The notes beneath the pieces were generated by a model. That model was not told the origin of the DNA. It searched no databases and saw only the letters and a list, made by a program, of their open reading frames with translations. Of a stretch of 64,000 nucleotides of DNA, positions 39,912-48,624 are shown in pieces. Origin of the DNA: Thermophilibacter provencensis (lineage in GTDB: Bacteria > Actinomycetota > Coriobacteriia > Coriobacteriales > Atopobiaceae); the NCBI RefSeq assembly GCF_030372065.1, contig NZ_JAUDEA010000002.1, positions 186,001 through 250,000 on the forward strand, read 5' to 3'. Both the position numbers and the translations under genes were made by a program. Positions within the stretch are counted from its first letter, which is position 1; every line of letters begins with the position of its first letter.

Positions 39912-41045
39912 ATGCCACGACGCAGGGCACGAAGTACCTGGGGCTCCAACGAGGACGCCGGAAACGGCAGGCGCCGCCTGCGCTACTGGGCCGACCTCCA
40001 CGACGGGCGCGGCTACACGCGTCACTCCATGACCATCGTCGGCTCGCGCCGCGACGGCGACGAGACGCTGGCGCGGCTGCGCGTGGAGCACAGCGCGGAT
40101 AGGCCCACGCCCACGCTGCGCCAGGCTTACGAGGCGTGGTATCTCCCCGAGCTGCGCGAGCGCGTGGAGTCCGGGGACATGGCTCCGCATTCCATGACCA
40201 TGTACGAGTCCACGTGGCGCGCCCATGTCTGCCCAGCATGGGGTAACACACCGGTTACCGACATACGCCCGCTGGGGGTTCAGCAGTGGCTGATGGGCAT
40301 GACCACGGAGAGCGCGAGGAAGTCACTCGCTTTGATGGGGCGCGTCCTTGCCAAGTGCGTCCTCTACGAAGCCGCTCCAACCAATGTGGCCCGCGAGGAC
40401 TACCGCATACCGCGCCGCACGGGACGCGAGCACAGCAAGGACGTGTACACCCTCTCGGAGCTTCTTGCGGCCCTCGACGCGGTGAGGGGAACAGCCGCAT
40501 ACATACCGGCGATAATGTGCGGTCTTGCGTCGTGCCGCGTCGGCGAGTCATTGGGGCCGCTCCGCGCTGAAGTGCGAGAGACGGAGGTTCACGGCATGAC
40601 GCTCGCTGTGGTAGACATCGTGCGACAGGTTGACCGCTATGGCCACGTCGCTGACCGATTAAAGACTCGCTCCTCAGAGCGCCCGGTTGTGGTGCCCGAG
40701 CCGTGGGCGGCAGACGTGCTCGCGGTGGACGCCGAGTGGCTGTGCGACAATGGCTGCGGAGAGCCCATCGGGTCTGCCGTAGCCGGTCGCGCGTGGGATG
40801 CCAGACTCGCTGACGCGGGCCTCTCACCCATCCCATTCCGCAATCTCCGAAACTCGTGGCGCACCTACATGCGCTGGGAGTTGGGAGTGGCAGAGGACAT
40901 GCTCGAGGCAATGATGGGCCACGTGGGCCGAAACGTCGGCGAGATACACTACGACCGCCCGCGATGGGAGGTCTTCGCGGCGGCGGTCGCGGATGCCTGG
41001 ATGCGCTACCGTGCGCGTGATAATGGCTCGCTTGGGACGATTTAG
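39912..41045 (+). CDS. int: Tyrosine-recombinase integrase
   Basis: 377 residues from ATG 39912, with GGAGGG 7 bases upstream. SAM-like N-terminal core-binding domain (LRQAYEAWYLPELRERVESG), then the catalytic domain with Arg in GLASCRVGESLGPL, LRNSWRTYM, and GHVGRNVGEIHYDRP carrying His and the nucleophilic Tyr. It catalyses insertion at the 15-bp core; attR lies 45 bases past its stop. The His usually found in HxLR is not evident (RNLR), a known variation. Confidence 0.92.
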   Translation: MPRRRARSTWGSNEDAGNGRRRLRYWADLHDGRGYTRHSMTIVGSRRDGDETLARLRVEHSADRPTPTLRQAYEAWYLPELRERVESGDMAPHSMTMYESTWRAHVCPAWGNTPVTDIRPLGVQQWLMGMTTESARKSLALMGRVLAKCVLYEAAPTNVAREDYRIPRRTGREHSKDVYTLSELLAALDAVRGTAAYIPAIMCGLASCRVGESLGPLRAEVRETEVHGMTLAVVDIVRQVDRYGHVADRLKTRSSERPVVVPEPWAADVLAVDAEWLCDNGCGEPIGSAVAGRAWDARLADAGLSPIPFRNLRNSWRTYMRWELGVAEDMLEAMMGHVGRNVGEIHYDRPRWEVFAAAVADAWMRYRARDNGSLGTI

Positions 41046-41089
41046 GACAATCGACCAACGTTTCCGCAGTTAAATTAGGTTGTTACTAT

Positions 41090-41104
41090 ACTCCTTGAGT
41101 ATAC
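41090..41104. repeat. attR core, right end of the prophage
   Basis: Second copy of ACTCCTTGAGTATAC, 45 bases downstream of the integrase stop. A TATACT on the plus strand at 41087-41092 overlaps it. Confidence 0.85.
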
Positions 41105-41244
41105 GGCATGGCGGGCGGGGTGGACACAGGGTCGCGCAACGGGCCGTGGGCGCCGGGGTCGTTCTTCTCTGCACCAAAAGGGCAGGTTTTGGGTTTTGAG
41201 GGCCTGCGCGCTTCTCGCACGTGCCCACCGTGGCACTTTGAGGA

Positions 41245-41399
41245 GGTTTTGGGCAATAGATTTTATATCTGAGCCCCAAACAGAGCGTCAGCCGAGAAGG
41301 GCCCGCACTTCTCGGCCGCAAAACCGCAGGTCAGAAGAGCCCTCAAGCCGAGAAGGACACGCTCTATCTGGCTGAGCATCAAACATTTTGCCCAAAACC
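41245..41399. repeat. MITE-like inverted-repeat element, 155 bp
   Basis: Perfect 12-bp terminal inverted repeats GGTTTTGGGCAA (41245-41256) and TTGCCCAAAACC (41388-41399). Inside are an AGAGCGT/ACGCTCT pair and a 9-bp hairpin GCCGAGAAG/CTTCTCGGC. The ends match the element at 63340-63482. The interval 41105-41521 otherwise shows no gene. Confidence 0.6.
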
Positions 41400-41521
41400 G
41401 CCGCGATTTGACAGGGGTCGACGGAGAGGCGGGGCAGCCGATGGCGCAGGGACAACAGAACGCGCCGGGCCCGTGAGACCCGGCGCGCAAGAAGGAGGAG
41501 CGAGGGGACAACGAGCCGTGC

Positions 41522-43498
41522 TTACTTCTCCAAGCCGCTCTCCTCGGGCGGAAGGGGCTTCTTCCAGAAGGAGATGATCAGGCAGCCCACCACGGAGCCG
41601 ATCAGCGCGGCGAGCAGCCACATGAGGCCGTTGCCGATGACCGGGGTGACCCAGGCGCCGCCGTGCGGGGCGGGGCTGGTGCAGCCAAAGAGCGCGGAGA
41701 GCGCGCCGGCAACGGCGGAGCCGATGATACAGGAGGGCAGCACGTGGCCGGGGTCGGCGGCGGCAAAGGGGATGGCGCCCTCAGAGATGAAGGACAGGCC
41801 CATGATGTAGTTCACGATGCCGGCGTTGCGGTCGGTCTTGGTCCAGCGGTTCTTGAAGAAGGTGGTGGAGAGAGCGATGACCAGCGGCGGGACCATGCCG
41901 CCCACCATGACGGAGGCCATCATCATCTGGCCGGTGGTGCCAAGGCCGCTCGCGGGGTCAAGCGCCGCGGTGCCAAAGACGTAGGCCGCCTTGTTGAAGG
42001 GGCCGCCCATGTCGACGGACATCATGCCGCCCAGAACAAGGCCGAGAAGGACGATGTTGTTGGTGCCCAGGCCGCGCAGGAAGTTGTTGAGCGCGGTGTT
42101 GATGAGGGCGAAGAGCGGGTTCAGGGCGAGCATGACCACTCCGATGGCGAGCACGCCGAGAATCGGGTAGATGAGCATCGGCTTGATGCCCTCGAGCGAG
42201 GACGGGAGCCGGTCGCAGAGCCGCTCGATGCCGAGCGTCATGTAGCCCGCGGCAAAGCCCGCGAAGAGCGCCGCGATGAAGCCGCCGGAGATGAGCCCGG
42301 AGGTGTCGAGCGTGGAGAGGTAGGCAAAGTCATAGCCCACCTTGGCGAAGATGCCGCCCACAAAGCCGGGCGCAAGGCCGGGCCTGTCCGCGATGGACAT
42401 GGAGATGTAGCCCGCGAGGATGGGCAGCATGAAGCCGAAGGCCTCGTTGCCGATGGTCTTGAAGAGCGCGGCCGCCGGGATGGACGAGCCGTAGGCCGCG
42501 GTGCCGAGGCCCGGCTGGTCAATGAGGAACGCGATGGCCGTGAGGATGCCACCGCCGATCACAAACGGCAGCATGTGCGAGACGCCGTTCATGAGGTTCT
42601 TGTAGATGGTGCGGCCGATGCCCTCGCCCTCCACGCTCGCCGAAGCGGCGTCGGAGGAGCCGCCGGCGTGGTGGTACACGGCCGCCTCGCCGTTCATCAC
42701 GATGTTGATGAGCGCCTCGGGCTCGTTGATGCCGCGAGTGACCGAGCAGCTGTAGACGGGCATCCCGTCAAAGCGCGCGAGGTCGATGTTCTTGTCGGCG
42801 GCAATGATCACGCCCTTGGCGCCGGCGATGTCCTGAGCGGTGATGACGTTCTTGGCGCCGCCCGAGCCCTGAGTCTCCACCTTGATGCGCACGCCCATCT
42901 CGGCGGCCTTCTTCTCCAGCGCCTCGGCAGTCATGTAGGTGTGGGCGATGCCCGTGGGGCAGGCCGTGATGGCAAGCACGTCGTAACCCGCGGCGTCACG
43001 CGCGGCGGCACCGGCAGCCTTGGCCCTCTCCTCGGCGAGGTGCTTGTCCTCCTCGGCATCCACGAGGGAGCGGAACTCCGCAGGCGTCTTGGCGGCGCGC
43101 AGGGCGGCGCAGAAGTCTGCGCCCAGGAGCAGCGTGGAGAGGCGGCTCAGCACCTCGAGGTGCGTGTTGGCCTCCCCCTCCGGCGCGGCGATGAGGAAGA
43201 GCAGCGTGGCAGGCTCGCCGTCCGCGGACTCGTAGTCAACGCCGGCGGGAACCGTCATGGCCGCGAGGCCCGGGGCAGAGACCGCCGCCGTCTTGGCGTG
43301 CGGGATGGCAATGCCGTCGCCGAGGCCCGTGGAGAACTGAGCCTCGCGCTCGCGCACCGCCGCGGCATAGGCCGCCTTGTCGGCCACGTTGCCGCCCTTG
43401 TCCATAAGCTCGACGAGCTCGTCGATGGCCTCCTCCTTAGACGCCGGCGCACCCCCGATCCCAATCGACTCAGGCTTAAGCAAATCCGTGATTCTCAT
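41522..43498 (-). CDS. fruA: PTS fructose transporter, fused EIIABC
   Basis: 658 residues. EIIA domain 1-150 with phosphohistidine H67 in IAIPHAKT; EIIB about 172-275 with phosphocysteine C180 in ITACPTGIAHTYM; EIIC about 295-650 with multiple membrane helices (HMLPFVIGGGILTAIAFLID, GGFIAALFAGFAAGYMTLGI). It imports fructose as fructose 1-phosphate. Last gene of the operon with fruK; a 16-bp inverted repeat lies between them. ATG 43498 follows AAAGGG. Confidence 0.93.
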   Translation of the reverse strand: MRITDLLKPESIGIGGAPASKEEAIDELVELMDKGGNVADKAAYAAAVREREAQFSTGLGDGIAIPHAKTAAVSAPGLAAMTVPAGVDYESADGEPATLLFLIAAPEGEANTHLEVLSRLSTLLLGADFCAALRAAKTPAEFRSLVDAEEDKHLAEERAKAAGAAARDAAGYDVLAITACPTGIAHTYMTAEALEKKAAEMGVRIKVETQGSGGAKNVITAQDIAGAKGVIIAADKNIDLARFDGMPVYSCSVTRGINEPEALINIVMNGEAAVYHHAGGSSDAASASVEGEGIGRTIYKNLMNGVSHMLPFVIGGGILTAIAFLIDQPGLGTAAYGSSIPAAALFKTIGNEAFGFMLPILAGYISMSIADRPGLAPGFVGGIFAKVGYDFAYLSTLDTSGLISGGFIAALFAGFAAGYMTLGIERLCDRLPSSLEGIKPMLIYPILGVLAIGVVMLALNPLFALINTALNNFLRGLGTNNIVLLGLVLGGMMSVDMGGPFNKAAYVFGTAALDPASGLGTTGQMMMASVMVGGMVPPLVIALSTTFFKNRWTKTDRNAGIVNYIMGLSFISEGAIPFAAADPGHVLPSCIIGSAVAGALSALFGCTSPAPHGGAWVTPVIGNGLMWLLAALIGSVVGCLIISFWKKPLPPEESGLEK

Positions 43499-43627
43499 TC
43501 CACAACCCTTTCTCCCCAAGGCAGCCACAGCCGCCCACTGCTGACGATTCGCACACGCCTCCCCCGACCCCGTGCCCCAAGGCCTTCGGGATGCGAGAAG
43601 AGCGCTGTTCCTAGTTGGTAGCCGCCA

Positions 43628-43717
43628 GGCGCGGGGCGATAAGGCCCGCCGCGAGTTCTGCAGACGCGCCCTTAGCGGCGAAGCTGTCCGAGCGCCGGGT
43701 CTTATCGCCCCGCGCCC
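43628..43717. repeat. Intergenic inverted repeat between fruK and fruA
   Basis: Arms GGCGCGGGGCGATAAG (43628-43643) and its exact complement at 43702-43717, 58 bases apart, with weaker pairing beyond the arms. No T-run follows. Within a co-directional operon it may stabilise or process the mRNA. Confidence 0.7.
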
Positions 43718-43729
43718 GGCGGCGGACTG

Positions 43730-44632
43730 CTACGAAGAAGCGATCAACGCCTCCACCTCCGGCCTTGTGGCCAGGTGATCCGAGAACGCGCTGGCAGAGC
43801 CCGTTGCGAGTGCCATCTTGAAGGCGGTCTCGTAGCTGCCGGTCTCCATGAGGCCCGCGAGGAACCCGGCCACGGACGAGTCGCCCGCGCCCACGGAGTT
43901 GACCACGGTCCCCTTGGCGGCGGGGCTCTCAAAGACCTCGCCCGTCTCGGCGACGAGCACGCCGCCCTCCCCCGCCATGGAGACGAGCACGTTGGCCGCC
44001 CCCATCTCCCGGAGCTTCCGCGCGTACGGAACGACCTCGTCGCGCGTGCGCAGCGTGACGCCAAAGATGTCACCGAGCTCGTGGTTGTTGGGCTTCACGA
44101 GGAAGGGGCGGTACGGCAGGACCCGCGTGAGCAGGTCGCGCTCCGCGTCAACGACCACGCGCACGCCACGGCCATTGAGGCGCGCCATGATGCGCTCGTA
44201 CATGTCGTGCGGCAGCGCGGAGGGAACGGAGCCCGAGATGACGAGCGTGTCGCCCTCGCCCAGCGCGTCGATCTTGGAGAAGAGCTCCTCGACGTCCTTC
44301 TCGGTGATGTTTGGTCCCTGGCCGTTGAGCTCGGTCTCCTCGTTGCTCTTGACCTTGGCGTTGATGCGCGTCATGCCCTCCGCGACGCGGATGAAGTCGC
44401 AGTCCACGCCCGCCTCGGCGCACAGACGGCAGAGCTCGTCGCCCGTGAATCCCGCCACAAAGCCGAGCGCGCGGCTCGCGTGCCCGAGGTTGCCGAGCAC
44501 GATGGAGACGTTCACGCCCTTTCCACCCGGCAGGACCTTCTCGTACGTTGTCCGGTTGATGGTCCCGAGGCGCATGTCGTCCACGCGGACGATGTAGTCG
44601 AGCGACGGGTTGAACGTTACGGTGCAGATCAC
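43730..44632 (-). CDS. fruK: 1-phosphofructokinase
   Basis: Phosphorylates fructose 1-phosphate to fructose 1,6-bisphosphate. 300 residues of the PfkB family: N-terminal TVTFNPSLDYIVRV, PGGKGVNVSIVLGNLG, and C-terminal anion-hole/catalytic VNSVGAGDSSVAGFLAG with Asp. Overlaps the DeoR gene by 4 bases and precedes the PTS gene, the typical fru operon. Confidence 0.93.
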   Translation of the reverse strand: MICTVTFNPSLDYIVRVDDMRLGTINRTTYEKVLPGGKGVNVSIVLGNLGHASRALGFVAGFTGDELCRLCAEAGVDCDFIRVAEGMTRINAKVKSNEETELNGQGPNITEKDVEELFSKIDALGEGDTLVISGSVPSALPHDMYERIMARLNGRGVRVVVDAERDLLTRVLPYRPFLVKPNNHELGDIFGVTLRTRDEVVPYARKLREMGAANVLVSMAGEGGVLVAETGEVFESPAAKGTVVNSVGAGDSSVAGFLAGLMETGSYETAFKMALATGSASAFSDHLATRPEVEALIASS

Positions 44633-45378
44633 AGCGCCACCTCCACGACGTTGTCGAATGCCTTGTACTTCTCGGGGACGTCCCCGCAGGTGACGATCGT
44701 GGCGGAGTCAAAGGCGCCAAACCTCACGAGGCTCGTGTTGTCAAACTTGGTGGCGTCCGTGAGCACGTAGCGACGGGCCGTGTGCTCCATGGTGAGCTGC
44801 TTAATCAGGGCCTCGTTGCTCTCCGGCGAGGTGAGGCCGTTCTCCGGGGTGATGCCGTTCACGCCCCAGAAGCCAATGGTGAAGTGATAGCGCGAGAGCG
44901 CCGCGATGGTGTCCGGTCCCACGAGGGACTCCGTGGCGCTCTTGAGCTCACCGCCCAGAACCGTGACGTGAAAGCCGCGGGCCGCAAGCTTCATGGCGTG
45001 CGAGACGGAGTCGGTGACGTAGCGGGCGCCGCGCTCGGTCAGATGGTTGATGAGCTCCTCCACGGTGGAGCCAGCGTCAAGGTAGACGAGGTCATCGGGG
45101 CCCACGAGCGTGGCGGCAAAGGCGCAGATGGCGCGCTTCTCCTCGGCGTGCAGACCATGGCGCTCCTCGAGCGTGAGGTCGCGCGTGAGGTGCGCGGACT
45201 CGAGCGTCGTGGCGCCGCCGTGAACCTTCACCAGACGGTGCGCCTGGTCGAGCTTGTCCAGGTCGCGGCGGATGGTGGACTCTGAGATGTCGAGGGCGGC
45301 GGCGAGCTCCGTGACGGTTGCCGTCCCCTGTCGCGCGACCATCTCCACGATGCGCGCGAGGCGCTCCTCTGCCAGCAT
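44629..45378 (-). CDS. fruR: DeoR-family regulator of the fructose operon
   Basis: 249 residues. N-terminal winged HTH (LARIVEMVARQGTATVTELA, LDISESTIRRDLDKLDQ) and a C-terminal sugar-phosphate-sensing domain (DDLVYLDAGSTVEELINHL, VLGGELKS). It probably represses the operon and is released by fructose 1-phosphate, as in known FruR proteins. Coupled to fruK and one base from the upstream oxidoreductase. Confidence 0.88.
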   Translation of the reverse strand: MLAEERLARIVEMVARQGTATVTELAAALDISESTIRRDLDKLDQAHRLVKVHGGATTLESAHLTRDLTLEERHGLHAEEKRAICAFAATLVGPDDLVYLDAGSTVEELINHLTERGARYVTDSVSHAMKLAARGFHVTVLGGELKSATESLVGPDTIAALSRYHFTIGFWGVNGITPENGLTSPESNEALIKQLTMEHTARRYVLTDATKFDNTSLVRFGAFDSATIVTCGDVPEKYKAFDNVVEVAL

Positions 45379-45379
45379 G

Positions 45380-46462
45380 CTAGGCCTCCTCGGGATAGGT
45401 GACGCCCCACGCGCGGCGGAGGGCGGTCATGAGATCCATGACGTCGGACGCGTAGTCGAGAAGCACGCGCTTCTCGGTGTCTCCCGCCGCCGCTGCCTCG
45501 AGGTCGGCCATCTCGTAGCAGAGCGCGTAACCGGAGGCTCCGGCGCTGACGGTCTCGCGGCGACCGTCCTCGGTCCACACGATCGTGGCGGTGTCCGCGC
45601 GCGGGTACTCCATGACCTCAACGTAGCAGCGGTCGAACGAGAGGACCGCGCGCTTGGGCTGCTTGGAGTGCAGGGTGAGCGAGACCACGCCGAGCTGGCC
45701 CTCGGCGTTGCGACACACGATCCCGCCGGCCTCGTCCACGCCCGTGACGGCGAGGTTGCCGAGCGAGACCACCTCGGTGGGCTGGCTCTCCATGAAGAGG
45801 CGCATGAGGCTGAGCGCGTAGACGCCAATGTCGAGCATCGCGCCGCCCGCGAGGTTGATGTTGTAGAAGCGGTTGGTGAGGTCGCCGTACCCCTTGTAGG
45901 AGCCAAAGTTGAGCTGCGCGAGGTTCATGCGGCCAAACTCCCCCGCACGGGCGCGGCGAAGGAGCTCCTGGTAGAGCGGCATGTGGAGGATGGTCGTTGC
46001 GTCCATGAGCACAACGCCGTTGGCGTCCGCGAGCTCGCGCGCCTCCTTGAGCTCGGCGGAGTTGAGCGTGATGGACTTCTCACAGAGCACGTGCTTGCCG
46101 GCAGCAAGGGCACCGCGTAGGTAGCGGATGTGCGTGTTGTGCGGCGTGGTGATGTAGATCGCGTCGATGGAGGGATCGGAGTAAAGCTCCTCGACGGTGT
46201 CATAGACGCGCTCCACGCCGTACTTCTCGGCAAATGAGACGGCCTTCTCGTGGGTACGGTTTGCGACCCCGCGGAGGTGGCGGCCTGCGAGCGCGAGGGC
46301 GGAGGCCATCTGGTTGGCAATGACGCCGCAGCCGATGACGGCCCACCTCAGCTGCGGGGCCGTGAAGATGTCCTCGGGGAACGGCTGGCTCTCAACGGCG
46401 GCAAAGGCGGCGGATGCCGCGGCCGCAGAGTCGAGCGGTGCGTTCTTCTCGGTGTCTTGCAT
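45380..46462 (-). CDS. Gfo/Idh/MocA-family NAD(P)-dependent oxidoreductase
   Basis: 360 residues. Rossmann motif VIGCGVIANQMASALA (about 43-58), EKSITLN with the catalytic Lys region (normally EKP), and a C-terminal alpha/beta domain (GGAMLDIGVYAL). A leader of about 35 residues rich in Ala precedes the domain. As first gene of the fru operon and next to the sialic-acid genes it may act on a sugar; the substrate is unknown. GGAGG stands before the ATG. Confidence 0.8.
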   Translation of the reverse strand: MQDTEKNAPLDSAAAASAAFAAVESQPFPEDIFTAPQLRWAVIGCGVIANQMASALALAGRHLRGVANRTHEKAVSFAEKYGVERVYDTVEELYSDPSIDAIYITTPHNTHIRYLRGALAAGKHVLCEKSITLNSAELKEARELADANGVVLMDATTILHMPLYQELLRRARAGEFGRMNLAQLNFGSYKGYGDLTNRFYNINLAGGAMLDIGVYALSLMRLFMESQPTEVVSLGNLAVTGVDEAGGIVCRNAEGQLGVVSLTLHSKQPKRAVLSFDRCYVEVMEYPRADTATIVWTEDGRRETVSAGASGYALCYEMADLEAAAAGDTEKRVLLDYASDVMDLMTALRRAWGVTYPEEA

Positions 46463-46499
46463 GTGGCCTCCTCACCTACTGGGTCCTACTCGGTGATTC

Positions 46500-46612
46500 T
46501 CATTTTTGCGCAATTTCTTTCATTTTTGCGCACGTTTATGCATTCTGACGGCGAACGGTAGCAGAATTACCCTAAATGGTCATATTCGGTCAGATATGAG
46601 CAACTTTGCGCA
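46500..46612. promoter_or_regulatory. Repeated operator-like sites upstream of the fru operon
   Basis: TCATTTTTGCGCA occurs exactly at 46500-46512 and 46520-46532, 20 bases apart start to start. A related CTTTGCGCA is at 46604-46612. Phased direct repeats are typical DeoR-family operators. They lie 38 to 150 bases before the first gene. Promoter hexamers are not clear. Confidence 0.6.
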
Positions 46613-46655
46613 GAGCATTGCGCCGTGAAACGTCCGCAACTCGCCCCGTCCCAAG

Positions 46656-46771
46656 ATACGGGCAGGTTCTGGACGTTCTACCGAGAAGAACCGTCCACAA
46701 CCTGCCCGTACTCCACCTGCGGGCAGTTTGTGGACGTTCTGGACACCCAGACCGTCCGGAACCTGCCCGTA
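46656..46771. repeat. Four-part inverted-repeat cluster
   Basis: The unit ACGGGCAGGTTNTGGACG appears four times in alternating orientation: 46656-46675, complement at 46692-46710, again from about 46717, and complement at 46751-46771. Several alternative stems are possible. It occupies the gap between nanE and the oxidoreductase; I see no gene here. Confidence 0.65.
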
Positions 46772-46845
46772 TGGGCACAACATGAAAGAGGGGCCACGGG
46801 CGAGAAGAACCCGCGGCCCCAGGCCGTGCAAGTTGTGGTACTCCC

Positions 46846-47532
46846 CTACTCGATGGCAGCCTTGAACCAGCTGGTGAGCGAGGTGGGGTGCGTGATACCG
46901 GTACCCACGACGACGGCCCAGGCGCCCGCGTCGATGGCAGTCTTGGCGTCGGCCGGGGTGTGGACGTGGCCCTCGCAGATGATCGGGTAATCGGGGAACT
47001 CCGAGGTGGCCTGCTTGAGCAGCGGCACGTCGGGACCGTCCTCGAGCGTGGTGTCGATGGCGGCCTTGTTGTGGGAGAGCGTCGTGGACACGAGGTCGCA
47101 GCCGCAGGCGACGGCACGACGAATGTCCTCGATGGTCATGCAGTCGGCCATGATGAGAACGTCGCTCTGGGCGCGGATGGCCTCGACGGTCTCCTCGAAG
47201 GTGCGGCCGTCCGGGCGCGGGCGGTCCGTGGCGTCGAGGGCAACCACGTCGGCGCCGGCGTTCACGCACGCCATGGCGTGGCGCAGCGTGGGCGTGATGT
47301 AGACGCCCTCGTGACCCTCCTTCCAGAGGCCGATGACGGGAATCTCCACACGACCCTTGATAGCCGCAATGTCAGAGAGGCCCTGGCAGCGGATGGCAGC
47401 AGCGCCGCCGAGCTCGCAGGCGCGCGACATCTGCGCCATGGTCTCGGGGTGGCGCAGCGGCTCGCCGGGATAGGCCTGGACGGAGACGATGAGCTTCCCC
47501 TTGAGCGACTGAACGAGCGGTGAGATGGGCAT
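46846..47532 (-). CDS. nanE: N-acetylmannosamine-6-phosphate 2-epimerase
   Basis: Converts ManNAc-6-P to GlcNAc-6-P in sialic-acid catabolism. 228 residues, TIM-barrel NanE family: GKLIVSVQAYPGEPLRHPE, GAAAIRCQGL, IPVIGLWKEGHEG, VALDATDRPRPDG, MADCMT, and TTLSHNK. ATG 47532 with GGAAGG upstream. It follows the ROK kinase after a nested inverted repeat. Confidence 0.93.
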   Translation of the reverse strand: MPISPLVQSLKGKLIVSVQAYPGEPLRHPETMAQMSRACELGGAAAIRCQGLSDIAAIKGRVEIPVIGLWKEGHEGVYITPTLRHAMACVNAGADVVALDATDRPRPDGRTFEETVEAIRAQSDVLIMADCMTIEDIRRAVACGCDLVSTTLSHNKAAIDTTLEDGPDVPLLKQATSEFPDYPIICEGHVHTPADAKTAIDAGAWAVVVGTGITHPTSLTSWFKAAIE

Positions 47533-47550
47533 GGCACCTTCCCTTCCGAG

Positions 47551-47647
47551 AAAACCTGACAAAGGTGACAGGGTAGTTTGTCAGGTTTTAAACGGCGGAT
47601 ACGGCGGGAAAACCTGACAAACTACCCTGTCACCTTTGTCAGGTTTT
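47551..47647. repeat. Nested palindromic repeat between the kinase and nanE
   Basis: Arms at 47551-47589 and 47609-47647 are exact reverse complements (39 bases). Each arm is itself bounded by AAAACCTGACAAA and TTTGTCAGGTTTT, so it is a palindrome within a palindrome. The inner core is GACAAAGGTGACAGGGTAG, also found at 60126-60245. Confidence 0.8.
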
Positions 47648-47655
47648 CCGCGAGG

Positions 47656-48615
47656 CTAGTCGGAGACTTCGGCGTAGCCGGAGCAAACGAAGTTCTCGGC
47701 CGCACCGACGAGCGGGGCGTCGCCGCCAAGCTCGCCACCAACGATGGGCGTGGTGGCAACGGGCGGCATGGCCTGGCCCTTGAAGGCCTCCGCCATGGAG
47801 TCGGACCAGTCCGGGCCGCACTGCGCCACGGAACCGGAGAGAATCACGACGTCGGGGTCGAGCATGTTGCACATGCTGCCCAGGACCTCACCGAGCGCGC
47901 GGCCGGCACGGGACTCCGCCGCCTTGGCGGCCTTGTCACCGGCAGCGGCACGGCGGTCGATCTCGGCGCCGTCCATCGGCGTGCCGTCAGGCTTCTCGGC
48001 GTCACCGCCCAGGCGCACGTACTCGCGGATGATGCCGGGGCCGGCAGCGATGGGCTCGAGGTGCCCGGTTGCACCGCAGGAGCACGGAACGCCAGCGGCG
48101 GCCGGGCAGCAGACGTGGCCAATGTGGCCGGCCTCGTCGTGAGCGCCGAGCATGATCTTGCCGTACTCGACGAACGCGCCGCCGATGCCGGTCCCAACAG
48201 CGGCGACGAGGCAGCTCTTGGCATCGCGGCCGCCACCCCAGCGGGCCTCGCCCAGCGCGTGCGCGTGAACGTCGTTGAGAACGCGGCACGGGAGACCGGT
48301 CGCAGCGGTGACCTCGGCACCGAGATGGGTGCCGCCCCAGCCGGGCATGAGCTCGTTGGCAAAGGTGATGTCACCGTTTCGGGGGTTCACCACGCCGGCC
48401 GAGGAGATGCCAACGCCCACGGGCTTCTCGCCTGCGCGCTCGATGGCAGCCTTCACCTGCGCCAGGACGGTCGCGAGCACATACTCGCCGCCCTTCATGG
48501 CCTCGGTGGGGACCTTCTGGACCTTCTCGATGACGGGGGCCTCCCCTCCCAGGGTGACGAGCCCGCACGCAATCTTGGTGCCGCCGATGTCAACGGCAAC
48601 GATGGTCTGGCTCAT
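47656..48615 (-). CDS. nanK: ROK-family kinase, probable N-acetylmannosamine kinase
   Basis: 319 residues. ATP site AVDIGGTKIACGLV, and the ROK zinc signature in GHIGH and CSCGATGHLE, where the last Cys of CxCGxxGCxE is His. Catalytic Asp in VLNDVHAHALGE. Its position between NanA-like lyase and NanE indicates phosphorylation of ManNAc; glucose kinase is the alternative. Confidence 0.85.
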   Translation of the reverse strand: MSQTIVAVDIGGTKIACGLVTLGGEAPVIEKVQKVPTEAMKGGEYVLATVLAQVKAAIERAGEKPVGVGISSAGVVNPRNGDITFANELMPGWGGTHLGAEVTAATGLPCRVLNDVHAHALGEARWGGGRDAKSCLVAAVGTGIGGAFVEYGKIMLGAHDEAGHIGHVCCPAAAGVPCSCGATGHLEPIAAGPGIIREYVRLGGDAEKPDGTPMDGAEIDRRAAAGDKAAKAAESRAGRALGEVLGSMCNMLDPDVVILSGSVAQCGPDWSDSMAEAFKGQAMPPVATTPIVGGELGGDAPLVGAAENFVCSGYAEVSD

Positions 48616-48624
48616 GGGTGCCTC

